Origin: JAIBDK01 sp965261915
GTDB lineage: Bacteria > Pseudomonadota > Gammaproteobacteria > Arenicellales > Poriferihabitantaceae
Reading direction: 5' to 3'
DNA length: 64,000 nucleotides
Assembly (NCBI GenBank): GCA_965261915.1
Contig: CBDHDW010000013.1
Coordinates: forward strand, 2,356,001 to 2,420,000
Part shown: positions 42,640 through 51,432 of the stretch, piece by piece
Position numbering within the stretch: position 1 is the stretch's first letter
How the letters are laid out: every line of letters starts with the position of its first letter
Made by a program: the position numbers and the translations under genes
Notes under the pieces: generated by a model
The model's database searches: none
The model's input: only the letters and a program-made list of their open reading frames with translations
Told to the model about the DNA's origin: nothing

Positions 42640-44181
42640 ATGAAAACAGTCGATTTCTTTATCAATGAACACGCCGCAAATCGCGGCGATCAAACGTTTT
42701 TGATTGCACCTGACAGCCACCATGAAGTCAGTTTTAGTATGCTGAAATCAACTGTGGAGAACATTGCTGGAGCGCTCGATTCTCTTGCTCTGACGCAAGC
42801 AGCAAAAGTCGCATTTCTGTTGAGCAACGGTGCCTGGACTGCGCATCTGTTTTTGGGGGTGATGGCGAGCAACCGGGTAATCGTACCGCTTAACGCGGTT
42901 TCAGGAATGACTCAGCTTGAGCATGTTTTGAATCATTCTGATGCTGAAGTGGTACTGGTTTCTGAAGAATATCGCGAAAAGCTGGATCAATTACTGAACA
43001 CGGTAGATCGCGAGATACGCGTAATCCGGGTTGATGAACAATCGGGTCCTGAATGGTCGTCTGTTGCGAATGGCAGTGCGAACCACAGCCATGATCCGGT
43101 GCCTGCTCCAAGCGAAGATGATCCGGCATTGCTGCTTTACACTTCAGGTTCGACCGGATTGCCCAAAGGTGCGGTTTTGTCGCACCGTGCGGTAATCAGC
43201 GGTGGGGAAAACGTAACCCTTGCCCACGGTTTAACCGAAAATGACCGCGCGTTATGTGTGCTGCCGATTTACCACATCAACGGTGCGATGGTAACGCTGT
43301 CGGCACCATTGGTGAGTGGCGGCAGCGTGGTGATGCCGTCCCGGTTCAGTGCGCGCAGCTACTGGCAGTGGGTAGCGGACTATCAATGTACATGGTCAAG
43401 TATTGTTCCCACCATTATTAAATACCTGCTGGATCGGGCCGATCAGGAGCCATTTAATTATGGCACTGATCAGCGGCTTTCAAAATTTCGTTTTGGTCGA
43501 TCCGCTTCAGCGCCATTACCTAAAGTTGTGCTTCAGCAATGGGAGGAGACTTTCAGGGTGCCGATGATTGAAACGTTGGGGTTGACTGAAACCGCTGGAA
43601 CCGTGGCGTCAAATCCCATGCCCCCGGCACCCCACAAACCCGGGTCCGTCGGACTGCCGTTTGGAAACGAGATCAGGGTATTTGATGAGAACGATAAAGA
43701 GTGTCCGGCGAACGTCTCCGGTGAACTGGCTATTCGCGGTGACAATGTTTTAAGTCATTATTATAAAAATCCCGATGCGACCCAGTCAGCGTTCGTTGGC
43801 GAATGGTTCAGAACGGGTGATTTGGGTCAGAAAGATGACGACGGTTACTGGTTTATCACCGGTCGTTTGAAAGAATTGATTATTCGCGGCGGTGAAAACA
43901 TTGCACCGAGAGAGATTGACGACATCCTGTACAAACATGAATCCATACTGGAAGCGGCGGCCGTTGGTGTTGAAGATGAAAACTACGGTCAGGAAGTTGT
44001 CGCCTGTGTCGCCGTAAGGGAAGGTTATGAGTGTTCCGAAGCCGAGCTAAAAACATTTTGCCAGGAATCCATCGGAGATTACAAGTCGCCTAAAAAGATT
44101 TATTTCATGGAAGAATTGCCGAAAGGGCCTTCGGGTAAAATTTTGAGACTAAAGTTGCCGTATTTAATCGCCAAACTTTGA
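42640..44181 (+). CDS. AMP-forming acyl-CoA synthetase, sulfoacetate-CoA ligase (SauT)-like
   Basis: A 513-residue adenylate-forming enzyme. Motifs in order: ALLLYTSGSTGLPKGAV (P-loop), GLTETAG, WFRTGDLGQKDDDGYWFI, GRLKELIIRGGENIAPREID, and the catalytic Lys in PKGPSGKILRLKL. It activates an acid to its CoA thioester. It lies 57 bp after the acylating aldehyde dehydrogenase, so the two could convert an acid to its aldehyde: in the sauST case sulfoacetate to sulfoacetaldehyde. No xsc gene is in view to finish that route. Confidence 0.82.
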   Translation: MKTVDFFINEHAANRGDQTFLIAPDSHHEVSFSMLKSTVENIAGALDSLALTQAAKVAFLLSNGAWTAHLFLGVMASNRVIVPLNAVSGMTQLEHVLNHSDAEVVLVSEEYREKLDQLLNTVDREIRVIRVDEQSGPEWSSVANGSANHSHDPVPAPSEDDPALLLYTSGSTGLPKGAVLSHRAVISGGENVTLAHGLTENDRALCVLPIYHINGAMVTLSAPLVSGGSVVMPSRFSARSYWQWVADYQCTWSSIVPTIIKYLLDRADQEPFNYGTDQRLSKFRFGRSASAPLPKVVLQQWEETFRVPMIETLGLTETAGTVASNPMPPAPHKPGSVGLPFGNEIRVFDENDKECPANVSGELAIRGDNVLSHYYKNPDATQSAFVGEWFRTGDLGQKDDDGYWFITGRLKELIIRGGENIAPREIDDILYKHESILEAAAVGVEDENYGQEVVACVAVREGYECSEAELKTFCQESIGDYKSPKKIYFMEELPKGPSGKILRLKLPYLIAKL

Positions 44182-44489
44182 TTTTCAGGGAGAACTGGTC
44201 ACAGTTGATCGCCGGGTTCGTTGCCGTCATAGGCAATGGAGCCGCGGCTTCGGTGCCAAAGGTGAAATAGAGGGCGCTTTTTTCATGCCCATTTTTTCAG
44301 GCGCATCATGATCCACAAATTTGCTGCGATAGTGGCCTGCTTCGTGGTTGTTCAAATACTGCACATGGCCTCTTTTGGGCAATGGGTCGACCGATTAGTT
44401 GATCTAACAGCCAATACACTTCGGCCATAATATCCATATTAAAGCCATCCATGGCTACAGTCAAAAAAAGGCGTGCTCACAAATAAAAC
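44182..44489. other. Intergenic stretch with degraded coding-like sequence
   Basis: The minus strand has two short frames, FNMDIMAEVYWLLDQLIG and then GHVQYLNNHEAGHYRSKFVD, that read like protein but are broken. I could not assign a family. It is probably another gene remnant. Confidence 0.35.
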
Positions 44490-45179
44490 TCACACAACGT
44501 TGATTTCCAGTGACCCAAGTCGTTCTATACAGGCCTGCAAATGATCTCCAACTTGAACTGGTCCGACGCCGGCTGGCGTGCCGGTCATAATGATATCGCC
44601 CGGCTTTAACACGAATAATCCTGAAAGGCAGGAAATGACTTCGGGTACTTTCCAGATCAGCTGATTCAGGTCGCCAGATTGCCTGATTTCACCGTTGATC
44701 TCCAGTGTAATCTGTCCCTGCGCCATCTCGCCGCATTGCTGCATGGGCACGATCTCGCCGCACGGTGCGGAAAACTCGAAGGCTTTGCCGACTTCCCAGG
44801 GGCGCCCCATCTTTTTCGCCTGGCCCTGTAAATCCCTTCGGGTCATATCCAGACCAACCGCGAAACCATAGACGTGATCCATCGCATCGGATTTGGAAAT
44901 ATTGCTGCCGCCCTTGTTCAGCGCGACAATCAGTTCTACTTCATGATGCACATCGCTGGATAGAGACGGATAAGGAAATTGCGGATTTTCAACCAACAGA
45001 TTGTCAGGGTTCTTTTGAAAAAAGAATGGCGGCTCCTTGTTCGGATCATGCCCCATTTCGATTGCATGCTCAGCGTAATTTCTGCCAACGCAATAAACTC
45101 GATGAACGGGAAATCGTAAATCGATATCGCGTATTGCCAGACTGGCAGGTTCTTCAGTTTCAAAAAGATATTGGGTCAC
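44490..45179 (-). CDS. Fumarylacetoacetate hydrolase-family protein
   Basis: A 229-residue FAH-fold enzyme (fumarylpyruvate hydrolase/acylpyruvase-like). Metal-binding acidic residues are in VHHEVELIVAL and GFAVGLDMTRRDLQ; VYCVGRNYAEHAIEMGHD and the end PGDIIMTGTPAGVGPVQVGD are diagnostic. It cleaves acylpyruvates or decarboxylates oxaloacetate in relatives. A single-gene unit. Confidence 0.9.
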   Translation of the reverse strand: MTQYLFETEEPASLAIRDIDLRFPVHRVYCVGRNYAEHAIEMGHDPNKEPPFFFQKNPDNLLVENPQFPYPSLSSDVHHEVELIVALNKGGSNISKSDAMDHVYGFAVGLDMTRRDLQGQAKKMGRPWEVGKAFEFSAPCGEIVPMQQCGEMAQGQITLEINGEIRQSGDLNQLIWKVPEVISCLSGLFVLKPGDIIMTGTPAGVGPVQVGDHLQACIERLGSLEINVV

Positions 45180-45296
45180 TGTAACTATTTCAGGATATCA
45201 TTGAATAGAGCACAACGCTTACTAACAATGCTCACATTGTAGAATATTTCTTAATGGTAATCAGCGCTATATACTCTTCCAGCTAATGAATATTGA

Positions 45297-45543
45297 CTAT
45301 GCAGTGTTTGCAAGTGATGACGGTAAATTGCCTTCGAAGAAATGATGTCTGAAATCTATTTCGATCTCCCTGGTTTCCTCGCAGTCTACGCCATTCTTGC
45401 TCAGGGAACGGCATTCGCCAATATGACGATGTGCGGCCGATTCGAACAGGGCGATGTCACCAGCTGTTGACAGGATATGTGGTTGACGCTCTGATAAATG
45501 CGTTAATCCGGTATTTGTTCGTCTGTACTCATACGATGAGTTT
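45297..45543 (-). pseudogene. Possible frameshifted downstream gene
   Basis: ATGAGTACAGACGAACAAATA at the end of the next gene starts a reading that stops after nine codons (MSTDEQIPD). A one-frame shift then gives a 75-codon open stretch (THLSERQPHILSTAGDIALF...) to 45297. No family recognised; it may be a broken small gene. Confidence 0.3.
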
Positions 45544-45891
45544 CCCTTGTGCGTCGTAAAATAGGGTCTGATCATCCTCGCCTTCATGATTGATGATAAC
45601 GCTTCGAGTCTGGGGCATACGCGAGCGAATGTACGCTGCCATGAGCAAAACGGAGGATTCATTTTCGCTATGCAGTCCGGTCAGTAACCGGTTGGCAGCA
45701 ATCTGGCAACGTTGAAGAATATTGGGGTTTTCCACAAATTTCCGTGAGAGTTTCCAGCCGTTGTCCATGTCGGCATCCATTTTTTCCAACACAGGGATTG
45801 CCCCGTGCAAAAGATCGCCAGGCAAGTCAATACGGTGTTCCTGTTGGGCTACGATTATGCTTAGGGATTGGGTTTTCTGAGTTGTTTCCAT
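45529..45891 (-). CDS. Conserved hypothetical protein, 120 aa
   Basis: A soluble mixed alpha/beta protein beginning METTQKTQSLSIIVAQQEHRI. The segment ENPNILQRCQIAANRLLTGL is a helix and MPQTRSVIINHEGEDDQTLFYDAQGKLIV forms strands. No catalytic motif seen and no family recognised. It diverges from the cupin gene about 100 bp away. Confidence 0.55.
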   Translation of the reverse strand: METTQKTQSLSIIVAQQEHRIDLPGDLLHGAIPVLEKMDADMDNGWKLSRKFVENPNILQRCQIAANRLLTGLHSENESSVLLMAAYIRSRMPQTRSVIINHEGEDDQTLFYDAQGKLIV

Positions 45892-45993
45892 GACACGGTG
45901 GAGGCTAACACGATAATGAGTAATGCTATACTTTGAAAATCCAAGCTGGATTTTAGCCCCAATAATTTTCTCACTGTCTGAGTATCATTCACT

Positions 45994-46278
45994 ATGCCAC
46001 AAGCCCTGGTCGAGTCCGATCCGTCTCCGATGAAGCTGGAAATACTGGATGTCGAAGACTGGCCGATGATCATCAATGAGATTGGTGAATTTGAAGTAAC
46101 AACGATAGCTACCGAAACGAGCTATATTGTTGAGGGTGAAGCAAAAATTGTTGATGGCGAGGGCTCAATAGTGTCAGTGGCGAGCGGAGATTTGCTTGCT
46201 TTATTGCCCGAAGGTCAATATCGTTGGACTATTACCAAAGAAATACATCGACACTGCAATGATCCCGCTGATGGATAG
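45994..46278 (+). CDS. Small cupin-domain protein
   Basis: A 94-residue single cupin of the DUF861/cupin_3 type. The pattern TSYIVEGEAKIVDGEG, SVASGDLLALLPEGQYRWTITKEI forms the beta barrel, with the GDL turn and W-x-I-x-K ending of the family. The His metal ligands of classic cupins are mostly absent. Function unknown, perhaps small-molecule binding. Confidence 0.75.
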   Translation: MPQALVESDPSPMKLEILDVEDWPMIINEIGEFEVTTIATETSYIVEGEAKIVDGEGSIVSVASGDLLALLPEGQYRWTITKEIHRHCNDPADG

Positions 46279-46338
46279 TTGAACCAGTAAGTGATTTTGC
46301 TACACTCCCGATGACCAGCTTTAAGCCGATATTTCAAC

Positions 46339-46536
46339 ATGCCAAATCCATACTACGAAGCCATCACCAGGCTTGAAAACAATCACGTCGCAAAAGACTA
46401 TATTCTTGGCTGGGCCAGTGGCTATCTCGGCAATCCAAAAATTGAGGAGCAGCGTATTACCGAAGGATATGAGGCGGGATATGAAGACGGGCAGTCAAAA
46501 CATACGGATAACGCACAAAACTGGCCGGCGGCGTAG
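46339..46536 (+). CDS. Small conserved hypothetical protein
   Basis: A 65-residue acidic protein, MPNPYYEAITRLENNHVAKD..., with DYILGWASGYLGNPKIEEQR and TEGYEAGYEDG. The repeated GY/EGYEAGYxDG style is seen in short uncharacterised gammaproteobacterial proteins. It lies 60 bp after the cupin gene in the same direction. Confidence 0.55.
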   Translation: MPNPYYEAITRLENNHVAKDYILGWASGYLGNPKIEEQRITEGYEAGYEDGQSKHTDNAQNWPAA

Positions 46537-46580
46537 TTAATGTGTTCGAGGTTGAACGCATTTTATCGGATTGCTTTGAA

Positions 46581-47162
46581 TCAAAAACCAGAGTTACGTT
46601 TTAATTGGTCAAAAGATTTTTTGAAAATTTCGAAAGCCTCCGGGCCGTCGATATCCATCACCTGATCGATTACCCAGCGATTGGTTTGATCTTCACCCAT
46701 GATCTGCAAAATCTGTGAACCCAATAAGCGCAGCATTTCATAACCCGGAAACGCATTTTCAAAACGAAACCGGGACAGCGACTCCATCGTCTGATTTAGT
46801 GTTTCTATAAAATGATCGTTGCCGGGTTCTGCAAAGCTATCGACTTCCAGAATTTCGGCGGAATTCTGCATATAGTGGCGATAGCAGTCGTTAGCCAGAG
46901 CGCTAACAAATATCTGGCGGCCGTTCTCATCGATATGGATGTGCATCAATCGGTCAGCGCAATGCACAAGGAAATTCAGATAAGCCTGAATGACACCAAT
47001 TCTTTGTTCATCCGTTCGATAAACAAAATTCTGCTGGTGTAAATTTTTCGCGGCATTTAAAGCGATGCGCCAGCATATTGCCGAGAGTGCGTTGGCAAAT
47101 TCCTCAATCGTTATTTGACGTTCCTTGTTTTTCCAGCCAGTCCGAATTCTTGCCTTTTGCAT
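46581..47162 (-). CDS. Hypothetical helical protein, 193 aa
   Basis: A mainly helical soluble protein. The N-terminus is basic (MQKARIRTGWKNKERQ) and the body has regularly spaced aromatic and leucine residues. No family recognised. It lies 3 bp downstream of the RRM gene and probably shares a transcript with selO and that gene. Confidence 0.6.
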   Translation of the reverse strand: MQKARIRTGWKNKERQITIEEFANALSAICWRIALNAAKNLHQQNFVYRTDEQRIGVIQAYLNFLVHCADRLMHIHIDENGRQIFVSALANDCYRHYMQNSAEILEVDSFAEPGNDHFIETLNQTMESLSRFRFENAFPGYEMLRLLGSQILQIMGEDQTNRWVIDQVMDIDGPEAFEIFKKSFDQLKRNSGF

Positions 47163-47165
47163 GCG

Positions 47166-47483
47166 TTATTTCTTAGGCCAGATACTGGATGTCGCTGATT
47201 TTTCTGGTGCGGGCTTAGTCGTCGTATTGGCTGTTGCCGGCAGATTATCGGTGGCTCTTTTGACGCGGATAGTCTCGCCATGGATTGCTATCCCGTTTAA
47301 CCTTTTAATCGCGACCTTTGCATCCCCCGGCTTTGGCATTTCAACAAAGCCGAAGCCTTTGGATTTGCCGGTGTTATTATCCAGTACGATGGTGGTGTAT
47401 TGAACTGTTCCGAATTTCTCGAATAGTTTTTCAAGATCATCTGCTGTTACAAATCTGCATAGGTTTCTGACGAGGATTTTCAT
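47166..47483 (-). CDS. RRM-type RNA-binding protein
   Basis: A 105-residue protein with one RNA recognition motif. RNP2 is KILVRNLCRF at the N-terminus and RNP1 is KSKGFGFVEM, with the key aromatic residues. The tail is Thr/Pro/Lys-rich. Single-RRM proteins of this kind are found in cyanobacteria and some proteobacteria and bind RNA, sometimes as cold-response factors. It lies 18 bp after selO. Confidence 0.9.
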   Translation of the reverse strand: MKILVRNLCRFVTADDLEKLFEKFGTVQYTTIVLDNNTGKSKGFGFVEMPKPGDAKVAIKRLNGIAIHGETIRVKRATDNLPATANTTTKPAPEKSATSSIWPKK

Positions 47484-47501
47484 AAGTGGATAACGGCTAG
47501 A

Positions 47502-48989
47502 TTAGGTGCCGCAGAATGTTTGGTAGTGGCCAAAGGTTTCAGGAGCGGGTGTTTCGTATTCTTCAAAGCCGGTTCGTTTTTCCGTGGGCCTGGAAAGTAT
47601 CTCGAGCAAAGTTTCAAACAGGGTAAAGTCTTCATGCTCAGTTGCAGCGCTCAATGCTTCCTCGACTTTATGGTTTCTGGGAATATAGATAGGGTTGGAC
47701 GCATTCATCATGGCAATGGAAGCATTTATATGCTGCGTTTCCTGTTTTCGTCTTTCCTGCCAATTCAGTAGCCATGGATCAATCTCCGCTGGTTCTTCAA
47801 ACAGTGACCGGGTCATCGTCGCATCCGATGATGCGGCGTCAGCCAGACTACGAAACAGCAAGGTGAAATCCACCCTTTGTTGTTGCATGGTTTTAAGTAA
47901 ATCGTTGACCAGGTCCAGGTCACTTTCTTGTTCAATATTGAGCCCGAGCTTTTTTCGCATTTCATTCAGCCAGCAGGAATAGTACGTTTTGGCAAAAGTT
48001 TCAAGTACTGAAGTTGCTTTCTCTATACTCCGCTCCTGATTTTTGTCGATCAACTGGAGCAGCGTATCTGCCAATCGTGAAAGATTCCAAACTGCAATCG
48101 ATGGCTGATTTTGATATTGGTATCGACCATGAGTATCGATAGAACTGAATACGGTGGATGGATCGTAGTTATCCATAAATGCGCACGGGCCATAATCGAT
48201 GGTCTCCCCTGAGATTGTGCAATTATCCGTGTTCATAACGCCATGTATAAATCCTGCTGACATCCATTTGGCCACGAGCCGGGCTTGCGATTTGCACACG
48301 CAACCGAGAAACTGCAGGTAACGATCGGGTTCGGAAATTAGCGCCGGGTGATGACGTGCAATCGCGTAATCTGCGAGTTGTTCGAGTTTGTCGTATTCAT
48401 TCTGGGCGGCGAAATACTGAAAAGTACCGACGCGGAGATGGCTTGCGGCAACCCGCGTCAATACTGCACCCGGTAACGCTTTTTCACGAAATACATTTTG
48501 ACCGGTTGAAACCGCTGCCAGTGCCCGAGTGGTTGGAATGCCAAGCGCGTGCATTGCCTCGCTAACCAGGTACTCCCGAAGAACCGGCCCGATTGCTGCT
48601 TTTCCATCACCGCCGCGTGAAAAAGGGGTTTTTCCCGAACCTTTCAACTGTATATCTCTTCTATTTCCCAGGCGATCAATGACTTCGCCGAGCAGCAATG
48701 CCCGGCCATCCCCGAGCTGGGGCGTAAAGCTACCAAATTGATGCCCGGCGTACACCTGAGCCAGCGGTTTTGCCCCTTCAATCATTTCGCTGCCAGAAAA
48801 CATTGCGGCTAGCTGGTGGCGATCCAACGTATCCAGACTCAGCCCAAGCTCGCCGCAAAGCGTCTGGTTAATCCGAATGATTTTTGGCTCGGGCCAGGCT
48901 TCACCCTTCCATGGCACATAAAACCCTTCTAACTCCTTTTCATAAGAGTTATCAAAATTCAGTCCAATGTTGTTAGCGGCGATAGCCAT
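47502..48989 (-). CDS. selO: SelO/YdiU-family protein adenylyltransferase
   Basis: A 495-residue pseudokinase-fold enzyme that AMPylates proteins in relatives. Motifs are QVYAGHQFGSFTPQLGDGRA, LKGSGKTPFSRGGDGKAAIG, and HGVMNTDNCTISGETIDYGPCAFMD with the metal-binding Asn and Asp. The C-terminal Cys typical of E. coli SelO appears as the terminal FCGT. Full-length and intact. Confidence 0.92.
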   Translation of the reverse strand: MAIAANNIGLNFDNSYEKELEGFYVPWKGEAWPEPKIIRINQTLCGELGLSLDTLDRHQLAAMFSGSEMIEGAKPLAQVYAGHQFGSFTPQLGDGRALLLGEVIDRLGNRRDIQLKGSGKTPFSRGGDGKAAIGPVLREYLVSEAMHALGIPTTRALAAVSTGQNVFREKALPGAVLTRVAASHLRVGTFQYFAAQNEYDKLEQLADYAIARHHPALISEPDRYLQFLGCVCKSQARLVAKWMSAGFIHGVMNTDNCTISGETIDYGPCAFMDNYDPSTVFSSIDTHGRYQYQNQPSIAVWNLSRLADTLLQLIDKNQERSIEKATSVLETFAKTYYSCWLNEMRKKLGLNIEQESDLDLVNDLLKTMQQQRVDFTLLFRSLADAASSDATMTRSLFEEPAEIDPWLLNWQERRKQETQHINASIAMMNASNPIYIPRNHKVEEALSAATEHEDFTLFETLLEILSRPTEKRTGFEEYETPAPETFGHYQTFCGT

Positions 48990-49023
48990 GAATGGACTCA
49001 GGTTTTAATCTGGGTAGCGGATT

Positions 49024-49269
49024 TCATTGCATCTTCTCCTTAATCTCCCAGAGATTTCCCTGCCAAAGCTCATCCGGGCCTGTTTCGCCGCTGTCGTTCA
49101 GCTCCAGTCTGACGACTTCATCGGCCCCCAGATCGGCCGAAAGCGCTGCGTTGCTCTCACTGAAATAACCGGCCCGAATGCGCAAATTATTTTGCTGCGA
49201 CAACAGCGCAACAAGCGCTTTGCCGATTCGGCCGGTTGCGGATGTGATCAAAATGACAGGTTTGGGCAT
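49024..49269 (-). pseudogene. NAD(P)-binding (NmrA-like) N-terminal remnant
   Basis: VILITSATGRIGKALVALLS is a Rossmann glycine motif, and RIRAGYFSESNAALSADLGADEVVRLELND continues like NmrA/SDR proteins, but the frame ends after 81 residues, far short of the about 280 expected. The last 15 residues look unrelated. Confidence 0.7.
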
Positions 49270-49399
49270 TCAATGCTCGCTAAAAGTTTAAGCAGGTGAG
49301 CGTTTTATTTTAAACCATTTAGCGATAGGCAAATGACGGGATCCGGTTAAAATTGAAGATACAATGCTGGCATGAAATTGAACACAGAGGAACGACACA

Positions 49400-49573
49400 T
49401 TGTCAGTCAGGCTGAAACGTATTTTAAATGAGGATCAAAAGGCGATTGCACAGGATTTGTTCGCAAAATCATCCTTTATCGAGGCGTTGCTGGCAACTGA
49501 CCCTGAAGCGGAATCGACTATCCAGGTAGATCACAGTTACTGTAATCTGGCGCGAATGTGGAGTCAAACCTGA
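49400..49573 (+). CDS. Possible small ORF before fdhD
   Basis: A TTG-initiated 57-residue reading, LSVRLKRILNEDQKAIAQDL..., ending LARMWSQT. A further short frame, MSVLPKVKYDSFDTLRDLA, runs from 49610 into the fdhD start (ATGA). Neither is recognised. Either may be a leader or remnant. Confidence 0.25.
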   Translation: MSVRLKRILNEDQKAIAQDLFAKSSFIEALLATDPEAESTIQVDHSYCNLARMWSQT

Positions 49574-49686
49574 TTCCATCCGTTAATCGAGGGCGCTTTT
49601 AGGAATTGCATGTCGGTTTTACCTAAAGTGAAGTATGATTCTTTTGATACCCTGCGCGACCTCGCAATATTGCCCGAATTAGATCA

Positions 49687-50532
49687 ATGAACAGAGAAAC
49701 AGACCCAGGCACGACCTTGCCGCTGATGAGCGATGAGGCGATTGCGTCTATTCACGAGGCGGAATCATTAAACCAGTTTGGTGAAAAGCAGGTTATCAAT
49801 ATTGTTGGTGAAGTTCCGCTTACCATTAAGGTCGATGGCAAAGAACTGGTTACGCTAATGACGTTGGGAACGCACCCTGAAAAACTGGTCTTAGGGTATC
49901 TCAGAAATCAAACACTGTTTGATTCACCGAGCAGAATCCAATCCATCACCGTTGATTGGGATCGAGAGTTAGCTGAAGTTGTGACCGTCGACGGCAATGG
50001 TATTGGCGAAATCGATACGACCAAAAGAACAATAACAACAGGTTGTGGTCAGGGCACAATACTGAGTTGCACGCTGGATAAACTCTATGACTACAAGCTG
50101 TCAAAAACAGAAATAAAACAATCCGATATTTACGGCGTTTTAAAGTCGGTATCAGATTATAACCAGGCTTATCGTAAAGCCGGTTCAGTGCATGGCTGCG
50201 GACTTTGTCAGTCCGGTAAGGTATGGATGTTTGTTGAAGATGTGGGTCGGCATAACGCCATGGATACGATTTCGGGTGAGATGTGGCTGCAGAACTGGAT
50301 CGGCGGTGACAAAATTTTGTATTCAACCGGCCGCTTAACTTCAGAGATCGTTATGAAAGCAGCGCTAATGGGCATTCCGGTTTTGGTCTCAAGAAATGGT
50401 GCGACGCATATGGGATTAGAGCTGGCAGAAGACCTCGGCGTAACGCTGATTGCCCGTGCAAAGAGTCGCCAGTTCGTTGCCCTAAACGCGCAAGATATGA
50501 TCTTTGACGCAAAACCCGAAAAAACCCGATAA
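49687..50532 (+). CDS. fdhD: Formate dehydrogenase sulfur-carrier protein
   Basis: Transfers sulfur to the Mo-bisPGD cofactor of formate dehydrogenase, 281 aa. The catalytic cysteines are in SVHGCGLCQSGKVW (CxxC), and the fold marks include EVPLTIKVDGKELVTLMTLG, FVEDVGRHNAMDTISG, YSTGRLTSEIVMKAALMGIPVLVSRNGAT cut here to STGRLTSEIVMKAA. No formate dehydrogenase subunit gene lies next to it in this window. Confidence 0.93.
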   Translation: MNRETDPGTTLPLMSDEAIASIHEAESLNQFGEKQVINIVGEVPLTIKVDGKELVTLMTLGTHPEKLVLGYLRNQTLFDSPSRIQSITVDWDRELAEVVTVDGNGIGEIDTTKRTITTGCGQGTILSCTLDKLYDYKLSKTEIKQSDIYGVLKSVSDYNQAYRKAGSVHGCGLCQSGKVWMFVEDVGRHNAMDTISGEMWLQNWIGGDKILYSTGRLTSEIVMKAALMGIPVLVSRNGATHMGLELAEDLGVTLIARAKSRQFVALNAQDMIFDAKPEKTR

Positions 50533-50550
50533 TGGTGTCGGGTCATTGAA

Positions 50551-50817
50551 ATGGCAGGTGGATGGGCAAAAGACGGGGCGGTGCAGGAGCAGATTGATGC
50601 GAGTGTTGCGGATGCAGTAAAACTCGCTCGTCAGCAGTTACCAAACGGAGATAGTCTTGAAAATTGTGAGCAGTGTGATGCCAAAATCCCGGAAGCGAGG
50701 CGAATTGCCATTTCCGGAGTTCGACATTGTGTGCCCTGCCAAACAGAATTGGAAAAGGAAAAAATAGAACTAAACAGTTTTAATCGACGCGGGAGTAAAG
50801 ACAGTCAATTGCGTTAA
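50551..50817 (+). CDS. DksA/TraR-type C4 zinc finger protein
   Basis: An 88-residue protein with the DksA/TraR zinc motif CEQCDAKIPEARRIAISGVRHCVPCQ, here in pieces as CEQC and HCVPCQ with the conserved IPEARR between. Such short proteins (YbiI-like) bind the RNA polymerase secondary channel or have unknown roles. It follows fdhD by 18 bp and probably shares its transcript. Confidence 0.88.
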   Translation: MAGGWAKDGAVQEQIDASVADAVKLARQQLPNGDSLENCEQCDAKIPEARRIAISGVRHCVPCQTELEKEKIELNSFNRRGSKDSQLR

Positions 50818-51029
50818 TGTCTATTGGAATATTTTTCTGATACCGCCAATAAGAGAGATCGTCTCGTTTCAAGTTCCAGCCCAAAGTTCCCCGCTCCCTT
50901 AGTGGTTTCCGATGAGTTAGGTCCAATGTTCTTCTGCCGGGAGAAGGGCAAATAATGCAGGAGCAATTATTTGCCAGTACATCCTGTACATAAAAAGAAA
51001 CCAACGCGGGCTATACTCAGGTTGTTAGC

Positions 51030-51343
51030 GCATATGAAAAACCTGTAATGCCGCTAACCTTTGATAACGGCAGGGAATTCAGTTGGCATAGCCAGCTTGC
51101 CAAACAACTCGAGTATGAAACTCAATGACACTAAACCGTATCACTCATGGGAGCGTGGCTTGAATGCCAAATAATCATCTGACACAACGGCTTGCTCATA
51201 CTTTTTACTCATACTTTTTGCTCAGGCAGTTTTTTCCAAAACAAATGCCCTTGCATAAAGTCACCGAAAAAGAGCGCTTCAAAGCCACTGATTTAATGAA
51301 TAACCGACCTGGAAAATGCTTGGGATATACCCTTATGGCGATC
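51030..51343 (+). mobile_element. IS30-family transposase remnant
   Basis: Fragments in three frames, PVMPLTFDNGREFSWHSQLAKQLE, KPYHSWERGLN, then RQFFPKQMPLHKVTEKER and LMNNRPGKCLGY, match the C-terminal integrase part of IS30 transposases. Frameshifts and a stop break it. It adjoins the defence operon to its right; the stretch 50.82-51.03 kb holds nothing recognised. Confidence 0.8.
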
Positions 51344-51432
51344 TTTTCCCACGCACTGGGCATAGATCATAATATAAACCCGAGTGTTGCAATTATGGGT
51401 TGAATTAGCCCCATATGAAACTCGGAAGAACC

